Positions 9,381 to 18,279 of a DNA stretch of 64,000 nucleotides are shown one piece after another (the stretch's first letter is position 1; each line of letters opens with the position of its first letter). The notes under the pieces were generated by a model. It worked only from the letters and a program-made list of their open reading frames with translations. It was not told the origin of the DNA and did not search any database. Source of the DNA: Flexifilum sp963727545 (GTDB taxonomy: Bacteria > Chloroflexota > Anaerolineae > Aggregatilineales > Phototrophicaceae); NCBI GenBank assembly GCA_963727545.1, contig CAVSGS010000029.1, forward strand, positions 62,001-126,000. The letters run 5' to 3'. The position numbers and the translations under genes are program-made.

Positions 9381-10592
9381 ATGACTGACTACATCCATCT
9401 CCAATTTTCCCAAGGCGAGCAAACCGGACAAGCGATCTGCGCTCATGCCGCCGCCTTGACGAATGACCTGAACCGGATCCGTTCCAGCGTCAATGTGTTA
9501 TATGCGACCGGTCTTCAGGGCACGTTTCTCGACGCGCTCACGAATCAGTTGGATACCCTAAGCCAGAGCTTGGATCGACTGTGCGTCAATCACGATACAG
9601 CCGGGCGAAAACTGCTCTCGACGGTCGATCAGTTCCGCCAGCTTGATGCTGAGTTGGCGGCTATGTTTGCCGGCACACCGGCACAGCGACTCGCCGCTTC
9701 GCTCGGCATCGAATTACCGGTCCGGCAAGATATGGTTTTTGCCAGCGGGCAGGTCTTGGGCGCATCGACGACCACGCTCGATGGATTGGATTTGAACCCA
9801 GCGAATTATCCATATGATTATCAGCGGCGGATCATTGACCAGATTTTGCAGAAACAGCAGGGGCTCGACTATCCCGACTATTTGCGGCGGGTGCTGGCAG
9901 ACGATCAGGCTTTTCTCGCGGAAATTCGAGCGCGCTTGAATGGCAACGTCTTCACTCAAGCGGTCGATTGGGTCGCTGGCGTGCGGGACGATTACGAGCG
10001 CATTGCCGCCGAAACCGAGCAGCGGATTGCTCGCTGGCAAACCATGCTCACCGATGCCGAAAATCGGGTTCCCGAACTCCAAAATGAAATTGCCGACCTC
10101 ACACAAAAGCTGACCGCGCCCGGTAATCCTGACGTGTGGATGCAGTATCGCAGCGCATCCGTTGACGATAAGAACTTGACTCGTTATGCCGGTTGTACGG
10201 CATACGTTGCCTCGCGAACGTACATTCCCGAATGGACCAATCAGAATGGGTATCCCGGATCGGCTAGCCAATGGGCGGATAATGCCCGGCGCTGGGCAGA
10301 GCAGCATCCCGAACAGGGTATTCAGGTCAATACGACCCCCGAAGTTGGTTCGATTGCGGTTTGGAAGTGGAACCACGTTGCCCAAATCGTGCAAGTTGAC
10401 CCCAACAATCCGAACCGCGTCCTGATTGCCGAAGCCGATACGAGCAAAGATGCCAGCGGACAATACAATCAGGACTGGGGAACGTGGACGAATGGGCGTG
10501 AAAGCTGGATCGACCTCTCGTCGAGTACCTACCAGAACGCAGAATACATCCACTTGCCTTGGAGCGAAGAACAGTGGAGCGGTATAAAGTGA
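9381..10592 (+). CDS. T7SS substrate-like protein with C-terminal CHAP amidase/peptidase domain
   Basis: About 403 residues. I prefer the ATG at 9381; an in-frame TTG lies two codons earlier. Residues 1-100 are a helical WXG100/LXG-like domain (LYATGLQG, FLDAL, LDAELAAMFAG) that recurs almost motif for motif in the gene at 16995, so it is the best candidate for the secretion-targeting region. A middle helical, coiled-coil-like part (about 140-245, rich in Gln/Glu) precedes a CHAP domain at about 255-395. That domain has the catalytic Cys in GCTAYVA, the His in WNHVAQIVQ and an acidic residue in IAEAD. CHAP enzymes cleave peptidoglycan amide or peptide bonds, so this may be a secreted cell-wall hydrolase or an antibacterial effector. 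There is no Sec signal peptide. Its last 4 bases overlap the likely start of the next gene. Confidence 0.85.
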   Translation: MTDYIHLQFSQGEQTGQAICAHAAALTNDLNRIRSSVNVLYATGLQGTFLDALTNQLDTLSQSLDRLCVNHDTAGRKLLSTVDQFRQLDAELAAMFAGTPAQRLAASLGIELPVRQDMVFASGQVLGASTTTLDGLDLNPANYPYDYQRRIIDQILQKQQGLDYPDYLRRVLADDQAFLAEIRARLNGNVFTQAVDWVAGVRDDYERIAAETEQRIARWQTMLTDAENRVPELQNEIADLTQKLTAPGNPDVWMQYRSASVDDKNLTRYAGCTAYVASRTYIPEWTNQNGYPGSASQWADNARRWAEQHPEQGIQVNTTPEVGSIAVWKWNHVAQIVQVDPNNPNRVLIAEADTSKDASGQYNQDWGTWTNGRESWIDLSSSTYQNAEYIHLPWSEEQWSGIK

Positions 10593-11755
10593 ACCCGTTC
10601 CCTAGACGAGTCGTTTTTGGCGTGCTGGTGGTGACTCTTTTGCTCGGAGGAATGGCAGTATCAAAATCCGCTGTATCTGCTCAAACCGGCGGCAGAGTCA
10701 GTTTGTCGGGCTTGCTGTTGAATGTGGGACAAAGCGGAGTCGTCGAAGCACGGATTGACTGCGGCGGAGAAATCTGCAGTCTTTTCGACGTCGTGATTGA
10801 CTTCGACACGACTCGCCTCTATGTCGACAGCGCCGAAATCGGGACATATCTCGGCGATATGAATAAGGGACAAGTCTTCATCGCGCAGAATGAGGTTGAT
10901 AATGACGCGGGGCGAGTGCATCTTGCGGCAGTCAGTTTGGGAAACCTGTCGGCGGTACCGGATAATCTGCTCTTTAGCCTCAATGTCACGGCACTCAGCG
11001 CGGGCATGTCTACCTTGCACGTTTCTAGCGTGCAGTTGGGCAATGCGTCCGGTGAGCCGCTGAACGCGAGTGCTATCGATGGTGCGGTGTCGGTTTTCTC
11101 TTTGCCAGCGACTACCCTTAAGTCCACTTCCCAACCGCATCTTATCAGTTCACCCACTCCTCGACCGACTTCGACACGCCGAAGTCCGATGCCGACATCC
11201 GCTCCCCAGACAGTAGCGGTAGTGAACGTCTCGTCTGCTAATCTGCGTGAGGGTCCGGGTACTGATTTCTCCAATATAACGGTGGGCTACCGAGGCGATC
11301 GCTTCTCCATCCTTGCCCGGTCACCCAATCTATCGACGCCTTGGTATCTCGTTCGGCTGAATGACGGTCGCACGGCATGGATCTACTCCGGGGCGGTCAC
11401 AGTCAGCCCCAGTTCCGTAACGGTGCAAAACATTCGCATCGCCGCGACGATCCCGGCACCGCTCGCTACCCCAACACCGGATTTGGGACCACGCATCGAC
11501 AGCATTCGCCATGAGGGTACGTGCCAATCGTTCACCTACTACATCGCTTGGAGTGATCCCGACGGCAATGCGACGACCTTGCGGCGGACTCTGAACGATG
11601 GGACCAATGACGATCATTCTGTTTCCGGCTCATCAGGTGTTTGGCAAGGGAACAACTGGAACTGCTCATCCAATAGTTGTACGGATCGATGGGTTATTAT
11701 TGATGCGGCAGGTAATCGTTCCCGGGTTCAGACCTTTAACATTAGCTGCCAGTAG
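10589..11755 (+). CDS. Secreted cohesin-domain protein 1 (cohesin + SH3b + Cys-rich Ig-like end)
   Basis: I choose the GTG at 10589, which gives a GTGA overlap with the preceding stop. GGAGCGG lies about 8 bases upstream, and the start leads directly into a signal peptide (FGVLVVTLLLGG, cleaved near SAQ). An in-frame TTG at 10559 would add 10 unlikely residues. The mature protein has a cohesin-like beta-sandwich (about 30-155) with a conserved Cys pair (DCGGEICSLF), a YLGD strand and an LAAVSLG strand. A Ser/Pro/Thr linker follows, then a bacterial SH3 domain (about 205-270, SSANLREGPGT) and a C-terminal Ig-like domain of about 90 residues with four Cys. It is the first of five tandem paralogues. 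Cohesins bind protein partners, and SH3b domains often bind cell-wall material. Both roles are inferred here. Confidence 0.86.
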   Translation: MNPFPRRVVFGVLVVTLLLGGMAVSKSAVSAQTGGRVSLSGLLLNVGQSGVVEARIDCGGEICSLFDVVIDFDTTRLYVDSAEIGTYLGDMNKGQVFIAQNEVDNDAGRVHLAAVSLGNLSAVPDNLLFSLNVTALSAGMSTLHVSSVQLGNASGEPLNASAIDGAVSVFSLPATTLKSTSQPHLISSPTPRPTSTRRSPMPTSAPQTVAVVNVSSANLREGPGTDFSNITVGYRGDRFSILARSPNLSTPWYLVRLNDGRTAWIYSGAVTVSPSSVTVQNIRIAATIPAPLATPTPDLGPRIDSIRHEGTCQSFTYYIAWSDPDGNATTLRRTLNDGTNDDHSVSGSSGVWQGNNWNCSSNSCTDRWVIIDAAGNRSRVQTFNISCQ

Positions 11756-11808
11756 TCATGGAACCGTTAGCCGGAATCCGCTACTTGTATCGATAACCGA
11801 TCACTGCT

Positions 11809-13062
11809 GTGAAGTTCTATTTGAGTTTGCCCGATGTCAATTTCAACGCTCACCCTAAATTCCCCCTTCAGTTAGCGATCATCTGCCTGATCGTTGGGAT
11901 GATCGTGCCGGTGCCGGTGTTCGCACAGTCGCGGGCAGTGATTACATTTCCGACTCTAACGCTCGCGGTCGGCGAAACCGGTACGATTGATGCCTATGTG
12001 GACTGCGGCGCGGAGATGTGTACCACTTTCGACATTCAGATCGAATACGATCCGGCACTGCTGGAAGTAGATGGATTGGAATTAGGGTCTTATCTGGGCA
12101 GCGATGTGCTCACGCTGAGCAACGATTATCAGACACCGGGCGAGATCCGACTATCGGCGGCGGCGTTGGGCAGCATTAAGCCAATGGTCGATGAGGCGCT
12201 CTTTACGATCGAGGTCACTGCTATCGCTGCCGGGCAAACGCAGCTCGAAGTGACCGAATTGAAGATCGGCGACCGTGCGCCGCTGCGCGCGAGCATTCAT
12301 GGCGGTATCGTGCGCGCCACGGCTGTCGATGCGACGCCGACAACCACTCCGCGAGCTACGCTTACCCCAACCGCAACCCCAACGACGGAAGCTACCGAAG
12401 CGATCAGCATGACCTGCCCGGAGGCTTTACCTTCGCGCCTGATCGTGGGTGAACGCGGGCGGGTGCTGCCCGGCGATTCGAATAACTTGCGCGCTGCTGC
12501 TGCAGTCGCCGCCGATCGCGTTGGGCGCATTCCGCCAAATGGCAGTTTCACGGTACTGGATGGACCGGAATGTCATGACGGTTACGCTTGGTGGCGCGTC
12601 AACTACAACGGCGCGGTCGGTTGGACGGCTGAGGGTAATCAAGATGGTTATTGGCTGGGACCGCTTGAGCCGGACAGCGGGGCGGAGCCGACCGTCGAAC
12701 ACGTCCAAGCCGCCTTTCAGACGTTTGAGCATGGTTACATGATCTGGCTGGAGTCAAACGATCAGATTTATGTCTTTTTCAGCGATCATCACTATGAGGT
12801 GTTTGGGGATGACTTTGTAGTTGGGCAGAATGGTGATCTAAATCTCCATCCGCCAGCGGGCTATTTTGAGCCGGTCAACGGCTTTGCCCTGACTTGGACG
12901 AGCGATGCTTCGATTGGAAAAGCGCTCGGCTGGGGACTACATCATGAAGTCGGATACACCGCCACCGTCACGTACTATCCGGATACGGATCAAATCAGGG
13001 TGACCGGTCCGGAACAGCAGCTATTTATATTGAATGGGGATAAAACGTGGCGCAGTGGTTAA
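11809..13062 (+). CDS. Secreted cohesin-domain protein 2 (cohesin + SH3-like + unknown C-terminal domain)
   Basis: A 417-residue protein starting at GTG 11809. The signal peptide is late (residues about 20-40, ending VFAQ), so a later start is possible. The cohesin domain (about 42-175) keeps the Cys pair (DCGAEMCTTF), IEYDPALLEVDGLELGSYL-type strands and a second half ending ELKIGD. A Thr/Pro linker leads to an SH3-like domain (about 200-285) that begins CPEALPSRL and contains a second Cys in DGPECHDGYAWW, very like the corresponding part of the gene at 14190. The last 115 residues (EHGYMIWLE, QIYVFF) form a compact domain that I do not recognise. The next gene starts inside its 3' end, so the two are probably translated together. 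Confidence 0.84.
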   Translation: MKFYLSLPDVNFNAHPKFPLQLAIICLIVGMIVPVPVFAQSRAVITFPTLTLAVGETGTIDAYVDCGAEMCTTFDIQIEYDPALLEVDGLELGSYLGSDVLTLSNDYQTPGEIRLSAAALGSIKPMVDEALFTIEVTAIAAGQTQLEVTELKIGDRAPLRASIHGGIVRATAVDATPTTTPRATLTPTATPTTEATEAISMTCPEALPSRLIVGERGRVLPGDSNNLRAAAAVAADRVGRIPPNGSFTVLDGPECHDGYAWWRVNYNGAVGWTAEGNQDGYWLGPLEPDSGAEPTVEHVQAAFQTFEHGYMIWLESNDQIYVFFSDHHYEVFGDDFVVGQNGDLNLHPPAGYFEPVNGFALTWTSDASIGKALGWGLHHEVGYTATVTYYPDTDQIRVTGPEQQLFILNGDKTWRSG

Positions 13063-14154
13063 AGGTTTGTGCGCGTCTGCTGGTGATCGCTCTCATAATC
13101 GCCGGGTTGGTCCAGCCGGTGGCGGCACAGTCACGCAGTATAGTGACTATCGCCGCTCCGGTGTTAAGCGCAGGCGATACCGGAATAGTGGAAGCCCATA
13201 TCGACTGCGGCGATATGCAATGCAGCGTGTTTGCGATCACGTTGAAGTTTGATCCGACACAATTACAGGTCAATGATGTTGAACTCGGACTCTATCTCGG
13301 TTCAGTAGCGGATGGCTTGGTAGTGATCATCGAGAATCATTGTAGACAGTGATCTTGGTGAAATTCGTCTCGCAGCGACTTCGCTTGGGATGCCGCCACC
13401 GCCGAAGAATGATGTGCTATTCCGTCTTAATGTAACCGCAGTCACTGCGGGTATTCCTCACTTCGACGTGACTCGCTTGGAAATCGGTGATCAAGGTGCA
13501 AATCCCGTGAGCGCATTGACGATCATAGAGACGATTGTCGAGCCAACTCACGTACCAACGGTATCAATTACAGCAACACCTGTCATAGTCGTGACGCGAT
13601 TGGTGACTGCTGAGCCAGTACGCGCTCCGCTGGCGACGAGCATTCCGTCGGTTCACGTGCTGAGCTATGCAATCGTCAACACCCGCTTTGGCGAGACACT
13701 TAACCTGCGTGAGCGTACTTCAACGAATGCTTCGATACTTGAGGAACTGCCCATTGGTGCCGTTGTGAGTGTAATTGGAGGACCCGTAGATCAGGGAGGA
13801 TTTCGCTGGTGGAACCTGCTCTCTCCGACAGGAGTCACTGGTTGGGCGGTCGAGTCTGCTGATGGAGTAACCACGCTCCAATTCTCCAGTAATTTGACAC
13901 CGTCGCTCGTGGTAGGAATCGCTCCTGATCCGCCGCGTTTCCGCTACGGACAGTGGTTGTACGGACTCGCAGGCGGAGATGTCTGGACGCGCCCGGATCC
14001 CGATCGCGGACGTGTCATCGAACAGCTATCTCGTTCGATGGAAGTAGAAGTTAGCGGGATGGTTTTCGCTGGTCATTTGCTGAATGGAACGCCAACATGG
14101 TGGTATCTGGTGCGCGTACCGGGCGAAATTGAAGCGCGCGGACTGGATGACTGA
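13047..14154 (+). CDS. Secreted cohesin-domain protein 3 (cohesin + two SH3-like domains), frame broken
   Basis: The start at 13047 overlaps the previous gene by 16 bases and gives a signal peptide (VIALIIAGLVQPVAAQ). The first half of a cohesin domain with the paired Cys (DCGDMQCSVF) runs to about nt 13330 and then meets a stop at 13352. The second half (DLGEIRLAATSLG and onward) continues one base over and stays open to 14154. Aligned with its neighbours, the domain is otherwise complete, so one extra base near 13325-13345 explains the break. Downstream are an SH3-like domain (LNLRERTSTNASIL) and a second SH3-like segment (DVWTRPDPDRG...WWYLVRV). This is either a recent pseudogene or a sequencing indel. 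I favour an indel because eight genes in the window share this kind of break. Confidence 0.75.
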
Positions 14155-14189
14155 ACACCAACTCATGGAGAGGTAAAGAAGTTCGCGTT

Positions 14190-15572
14190 ATGGTTTTTTC
14201 GATAGCTCACATCAAGTCTTATTTGAAGTTGGCGGTGACTTGCGCGATTGTGGTAATAGCTGCGCCGATATTGGCACAGTCACGGGCGGTGATCACGTTT
14301 TCTGCGCTCACGCTCGCGGTGGGCGAAACCGGCACGATTGAAGCCTATGTGGACTGCGGCTCGATTGTCTGTACTGTTTTCGACATTCAGATCGAATATG
14401 ATCCTTCGTTAGTACAGGTCGATGGGCTGGAATTGGGTTCGTACCTCGGCGACGGCGCGATCACCTTACAGAGCGATTTCACCGATTCGGGCGTACTGCG
14501 CTTATCGGCGACGGCACTCGGCATGCCCCACCTAATAGTCGATGATCCCCTCTTCACGATTGACGTCACTGCTATTGCCGTAGGGCAAATGCAACTGACG
14601 GTGAGTGATTTGCAAATCGGCGACAGCGAACCGCTCCCCGCCAGCATACACGGCGGCATCATTCAAGTTACGCCACCTGAAATTTCGTCATCGGTGGCAC
14701 CATCAGCTACGGCGAACCCGATAGTCGCGCCCAGCGCTACTGAGGCGGTGACCATGACTTGTCCCGGTGCATTGCCGTCTCGTCTTGTTGCTGGCGAACA
14801 GGGACAAGTAACGCCGGGTGCGGCGAACAGCCTCCGTGATGCGCCCTCGGTGGACTCCAATCGAGTGGGGCAAATCCCGGCGGGTGCTGCCGTTCGCATT
14901 CTCGCCGGTCCTGAATGTCGAGGTGGCTACGCATGGTGGCAAGTGAACTATAACGGCAGCATCGGCTGGACAGTCGAGGGCGACGAAAATTCCTATTGGC
15001 TGAGTCCAATCGGGACAGCCGATGCGAGCGCTGAGCAAGTTCATGCAGCTCTGCCAGCTTCCTCACTTAACTCAAACCTGTCCGGTTGGACAATTCGCGG
15101 GGATGGCGGCACTTGGAGTGCTGGCAATGCTGGTCTCGTTGCCGGCGCCGACCGGGGCGTGGATTCGTTCTATGTCGCCGAGAACAACTACGCCGATTTT
15201 AACTATGAGGTGACGTTCACGATCACGGCTGGTGCGGCTCCGGCTGCCGCCGGCGTGATCTTCCGCTCGCAGCCCGATCCGCTGCAGGGGAGTTATATGG
15301 TGCGTGTCAGTGCCTACAGCGGCGGAGAAATCAGCTTGACCAAGTTTTTCCCGGTTAGGCAGTACCAGCAGCTTGCGCGCCGTAATCTGCCGATCAGCTT
15401 ACATTCGACTTACACGCTGCGCGTGACCGCCGTTGGCACCCAAATATCCATCTACCTCAACGGACAGCTCGTATTACAGAGCAGTGACAGTTCATACCAG
15501 CAGGGAGCTGTCGGGCTAAACGTCAACAGCAGCACTACGCTTTTTACGAGCGCCAATGTTGAAAATCGCTAG
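14190..15572 (+). CDS. Secreted cohesin-domain protein 4 (cohesin + SH3-like + concanavalin-like domain)
   Basis: A 460-residue protein with a signal peptide (residues 1 to about 30, ending ILAQ) and a cohesin domain (about 32-165, Cys pair DCGSIVCTVF). A short linker leads to an SH3-like domain starting CPGALPSRLVAGEQG (about 190-275) that closely matches the one in protein 2. The last 170 residues form a jelly-roll (concanavalin A/LamG-like, DUF1080-like) domain, with GWTIRGDGGTW, a VIFRSQ strand, YTLRVTAVGTQISIYLNGQ and a closing VGLNVNSS. Such domains usually bind glycans or act as carbohydrate-associated modules. The cohesin half is nearly the same as in protein 2, which points to recent tandem duplication with replacement of the C-terminal module. 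The end overlaps the next start by 17 bases. Confidence 0.87.
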   Translation: MVFSIAHIKSYLKLAVTCAIVVIAAPILAQSRAVITFSALTLAVGETGTIEAYVDCGSIVCTVFDIQIEYDPSLVQVDGLELGSYLGDGAITLQSDFTDSGVLRLSATALGMPHLIVDDPLFTIDVTAIAVGQMQLTVSDLQIGDSEPLPASIHGGIIQVTPPEISSSVAPSATANPIVAPSATEAVTMTCPGALPSRLVAGEQGQVTPGAANSLRDAPSVDSNRVGQIPAGAAVRILAGPECRGGYAWWQVNYNGSIGWTVEGDENSYWLSPIGTADASAEQVHAALPASSLNSNLSGWTIRGDGGTWSAGNAGLVAGADRGVDSFYVAENNYADFNYEVTFTITAGAAPAAAGVIFRSQPDPLQGSYMVRVSAYSGGEISLTKFFPVRQYQQLARRNLPISLHSTYTLRVTAVGTQISIYLNGQLVLQSSDSSYQQGAVGLNVNSSTTLFTSANVENR

Positions 15573-16884
15573 TTCTTTTCGCTTTATTCAGGTTTGCCTT
15601 TTCGTCTGCGCGGTTGTGTTGGTTGCTGCTGCGCCGGTCGTAGCACAGTCGCGCGCCGTGCTCACCTTGTCGTCAACGACTATTTTGGTCGGCGAAAGCG
15701 CCACCATCGAGGCACAGCTCGACTGTGGCGTCGTTCGCTGCACGAGCTTCTCTATCACGCTCCAATATGATCCCGAATTGCTCCACGTCAACGATCTCGT
15801 GCTCGGCGAGTATCTTGGCGACGCTGCCGTCGTCACCAGTGCCGTTGACAACGAAATCGGAGTTCTCCGATTCGCGGCGGTTACGCTTGGTCTGCCGCAG
15901 CCGGTCACAAGCGACCTGCTGTTTCAAATAGACGTCACGGCGTTGGCGGCTGGCTCGGTGCAAATCACGGCGTCTGAACTGACAATCGGAGATCTTGAGT
16001 CGCTCCCTGCCAGCCTGAACGGTGGAATCATTGGACTGCGGATGCCGATCCCGACGGCACTTCCCCCTACTTTAGTGCAAGCCACATCGCTGCCTGAGCC
16101 AACTGCCACGCTCCCCTCGGTCGATTATGCTGACCTGCGGATTGCCTACACCCACTCACTCGATTTGTATCTCTGGGAATCTGCTGCGCAAAACTCGCAG
16201 CTATTGAGTTCCAATGGCGATAGCTACGAACCGGATATCTTTCAGAATCAAGTCGTGTTTCCGTCCGCTCGCGATGGTAATCGCCTCGACATCTATTCAA
16301 TCGACCTTCTGTCTCGGGCTGAACGTCGCTTAACCGCCGATCCCGCTCAAGATCGTCACCCGGTTTTCAGCCCAGACGGTACAAAGATCGCCTTCACGTC
16401 TGATCGCTCTGGCAACTGGGAGATTTACGTGATGAACGCGGACGGCTCCAACGTCATCGACGTCACCAATTCGCCCGCGCAAGAGTATTTCCCCTCGTGG
16501 AGCAGTGATGGTCGGCAGTTGGTCTTCCAGTCGGATCGGAGCGGGAAATACGAATACGAGCAGGTCGACTTGCAAAGCGGCAACCGATCGCAACTGACGC
16601 ACAGTGACGTCAATCTGGTCGCGCCTTCACTCTCGCCGGATGGACAATGGATCGTCGGCTATGCGAACGTCGATCCGATCTATTGGGTGTTGGTGCGGGT
16701 GAGCGACGGGACGATCACGCCGGGGCAGGCGGGGACGCCCACCGACTGGCTCGACGCGCAGACCTTTGTCTATCACCGGAAAGCCGACAATGATCCCAAT
16801 ACGTACAATGTTTACGCTCACAACATCGTGACCGACGCTGAATCGATCCTCGTTCCCAATGGAACATGGGCAGCCGTCGATTAA
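15556..16884 (+). CDS. Secreted cohesin-domain protein 5 (cohesin + TolB/PD40 propeller)
   Basis: A 442-residue protein starting at ATG 15556 inside the end of the previous gene. A signal peptide (LFVCAVVLVAAAPVVAQ) is followed by a cohesin domain (about 33-165) with the Cys pair DCGVVRCTSF. After a Pro-rich linker, residues about 190-440 form a beta-propeller with TolB/WD40-like PD40 repeats (HPVFSPDGTKIAF, FPSWSSDGRQLVF, APSLSPDGQW). Propellers of this kind bind proteins or sugars and have no catalytic residues to point at. This closes the array of five cohesin proteins. The next gene is 110 bases away and has its own AT-rich promoter-like upstream sequence, so the transcription unit may end here. 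Confidence 0.88.
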   Translation: MLKIASSFRFIQVCLFVCAVVLVAAAPVVAQSRAVLTLSSTTILVGESATIEAQLDCGVVRCTSFSITLQYDPELLHVNDLVLGEYLGDAAVVTSAVDNEIGVLRFAAVTLGLPQPVTSDLLFQIDVTALAAGSVQITASELTIGDLESLPASLNGGIIGLRMPIPTALPPTLVQATSLPEPTATLPSVDYADLRIAYTHSLDLYLWESAAQNSQLLSSNGDSYEPDIFQNQVVFPSARDGNRLDIYSIDLLSRAERRLTADPAQDRHPVFSPDGTKIAFTSDRSGNWEIYVMNADGSNVIDVTNSPAQEYFPSWSSDGRQLVFQSDRSGKYEYEQVDLQSGNRSQLTHSDVNLVAPSLSPDGQWIVGYANVDPIYWVLVRVSDGTITPGQAGTPTDWLDAQTFVYHRKADNDPNTYNVYAHNIVTDAESILVPNGTWAAVD

Positions 16885-16929
16885 CTGAGTGCGCCTTAGA
16901 ATTAAAGCGTAAAAGATGTTCTTTCAAAT

Positions 16930-16958
16930 TTCTTATTCTAGAAATTTATCGATATAAT
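16930..16958 (+). promoter_or_regulatory. Candidate sigma-70-type promoter before the second T7SS substrate gene
   Basis: The 110-base gap before the gene at 16995 is strikingly AT-rich compared with its surroundings. It contains a perfect TATAAT at 16953-16958. The hexamer TTCTTA lies 17 bases upstream (16930-16935) and matches the -35 consensus at only 3 of 6 positions. A start point near 16965 would give a short leader. The -10 box is good and the -35 is weak, so this is a plausible but unproven promoter. Confidence 0.4.
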
Positions 16959-16994
16959 CGGAATAGTTGACTAGCTTCTTTACGGTGCCGACCT

Positions 16995-18260
16995 ATGAGC
17001 GACCAAATCATCATTGCCTTTTCTGAAACTGAGCGCGTGGCACAGTCGTTAACGCAAGCGGGCGACAATTTGTTTGCCACTCACGAACGCTTGGCGAGCA
17101 GCATCGAAACCCTTTACGCGAGTGGTCTTCAAGGTGCGTTCCTCGATCTCTTTGTGAATAACAATCGAATGCTTTTGAACACCCTCAACACGCTGGCGGC
17201 TGAGACGCTGGAGTCGGGCACTGACTTATTGCGGACGGTGACTAACTTCCGCGCGCTCGATGCCGAGTGCGCCGCCATGTTCGCGTCCTATGGTCTGACT
17301 GGCTTCAGCGGCGGGGGTGGGGGCGGTGGAGGTGGCGGTAGCTGGGGTGCTGATTTCGCTGATGTCGATTGGTCGAGATTCCCGGAGAAGCTGTTATATG
17401 GCTCGCGGCTTGATCTCTATACCGGTTTTCGAGTTGGCAATATGTCGGTGAAAGAGATTGCCAAATACTTGATGAAGGATCCCTTCGCGCATGGTATTGG
17501 TGATTACGTTGACGCTAAGGGGACGCTTTATCAACGAACCGAAATCGGATCAACGGCGCTGTCGGACAGCATGTCCGCTGGAGAGTTGGGAACGCTCCAA
17601 CGCAGTCTCGGCTGGATTGAGGGGCGTACTGACAATTGGGTCGGCATTGACGAGCATGGATTCGGCTATAGCTCAAAGGTTGGCGTTGAGGCGAGCGCCG
17701 CGCGATGGGTGGCTACTTCACGGTTGGGCGACTATGACGTGCAGGGGACGGCATCGCTGGTGGGCGCGGAAGCGTGGGAGAAATCAAATATTGCGATTGG
17801 GCTGGATGGTGTGGACATCGGTTCTGATACCCACGCTGGGGTCTACCTCGCCAAAGGACAAGCGAACGTCCACAACGGCGCCTTTGATGCCGCCATTCAG
17901 GGTGAACTCAGTGCGAGTGTTGACACGTCAATGCACACGACAATCGATCCTTTCACTGGCAACGTGTCGGCAAAGGCGAATGTAGAATATTTCGCGGGTG
18001 CGCGCGTTCAATCTCAACAAACTTGGGATGCCGGGTTATTCAAAATCGGACTCCAAGAGCAAGCGAGTGCGGGGGTCGGCGCGGGTGGTAACGCGAATTT
18101 TGGCATTACCGATGGTATTTTCCACGCCGATTTGGGAGCTTTCGCTACCGCCGGTGTCGGCGCTGGCGCTGGAGTTGTATTTGACCTCGACCTCGTGGCG
18201 ACGGGTCAGGCAGTTGGAAACATCGCTGAACAAGGCGTAGATTTGCTGTTTGCCTCATAG
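16995..18260 (+). CDS. T7SS substrate-like protein with polyglycine linker and unknown C-terminal region
   Basis: A 421-residue protein without a Sec signal. Residues 1-100 repeat the helical domain of the CHAP protein (LYASGLQGAFLDLF, LLRTVTNFRALDAECAAMFAS), so both probably use the same export route. A run of ten glycines (about 112-121) then separates it from a C-terminal region of about 290 residues that I do not recognise. This region has short, Ala/Gly-rich beta-like repeats (VGVEASAARW, VGAEAWEKS, ANVEYFAGARVQ, and near the end GVGAGAGVVFDLD), which could form a beta-structured or membrane-inserting module. It has no visible nuclease, deaminase or hydrolase motif. It lies immediately upstream of a small DcrB/PsbP-like protein whose start is 19 bases after this stop. 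Effector, adhesin or structural secreted protein are all possible. Confidence 0.78.
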   Translation: MSDQIIIAFSETERVAQSLTQAGDNLFATHERLASSIETLYASGLQGAFLDLFVNNNRMLLNTLNTLAAETLESGTDLLRTVTNFRALDAECAAMFASYGLTGFSGGGGGGGGGGSWGADFADVDWSRFPEKLLYGSRLDLYTGFRVGNMSVKEIAKYLMKDPFAHGIGDYVDAKGTLYQRTEIGSTALSDSMSAGELGTLQRSLGWIEGRTDNWVGIDEHGFGYSSKVGVEASAARWVATSRLGDYDVQGTASLVGAEAWEKSNIAIGLDGVDIGSDTHAGVYLAKGQANVHNGAFDAAIQGELSASVDTSMHTTIDPFTGNVSAKANVEYFAGARVQSQQTWDAGLFKIGLQEQASAGVGAGGNANFGITDGIFHADLGAFATAGVGAGAGVVFDLDLVATGQAVGNIAEQGVDLLFAS

Positions 18261-18279
18261 TAGCTTGAAGGATTTGCCG

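Noticed and set aside
10589..16884. Idea that the cohesin genes encode a cellulosome scaffold
   Set aside because: No dockerin repeats, cellulases or cellulose-binding modules are seen, and each protein has a single cohesin-like domain, not a scaffoldin array.
17311..17345. Run of glycine codons as a phase-variable repeat
   Set aside because: The codons are mixed (GGT, GGG, GGC, GGA) and not a pure unit repeat, and the gene is intact, so it reads as a protein linker.
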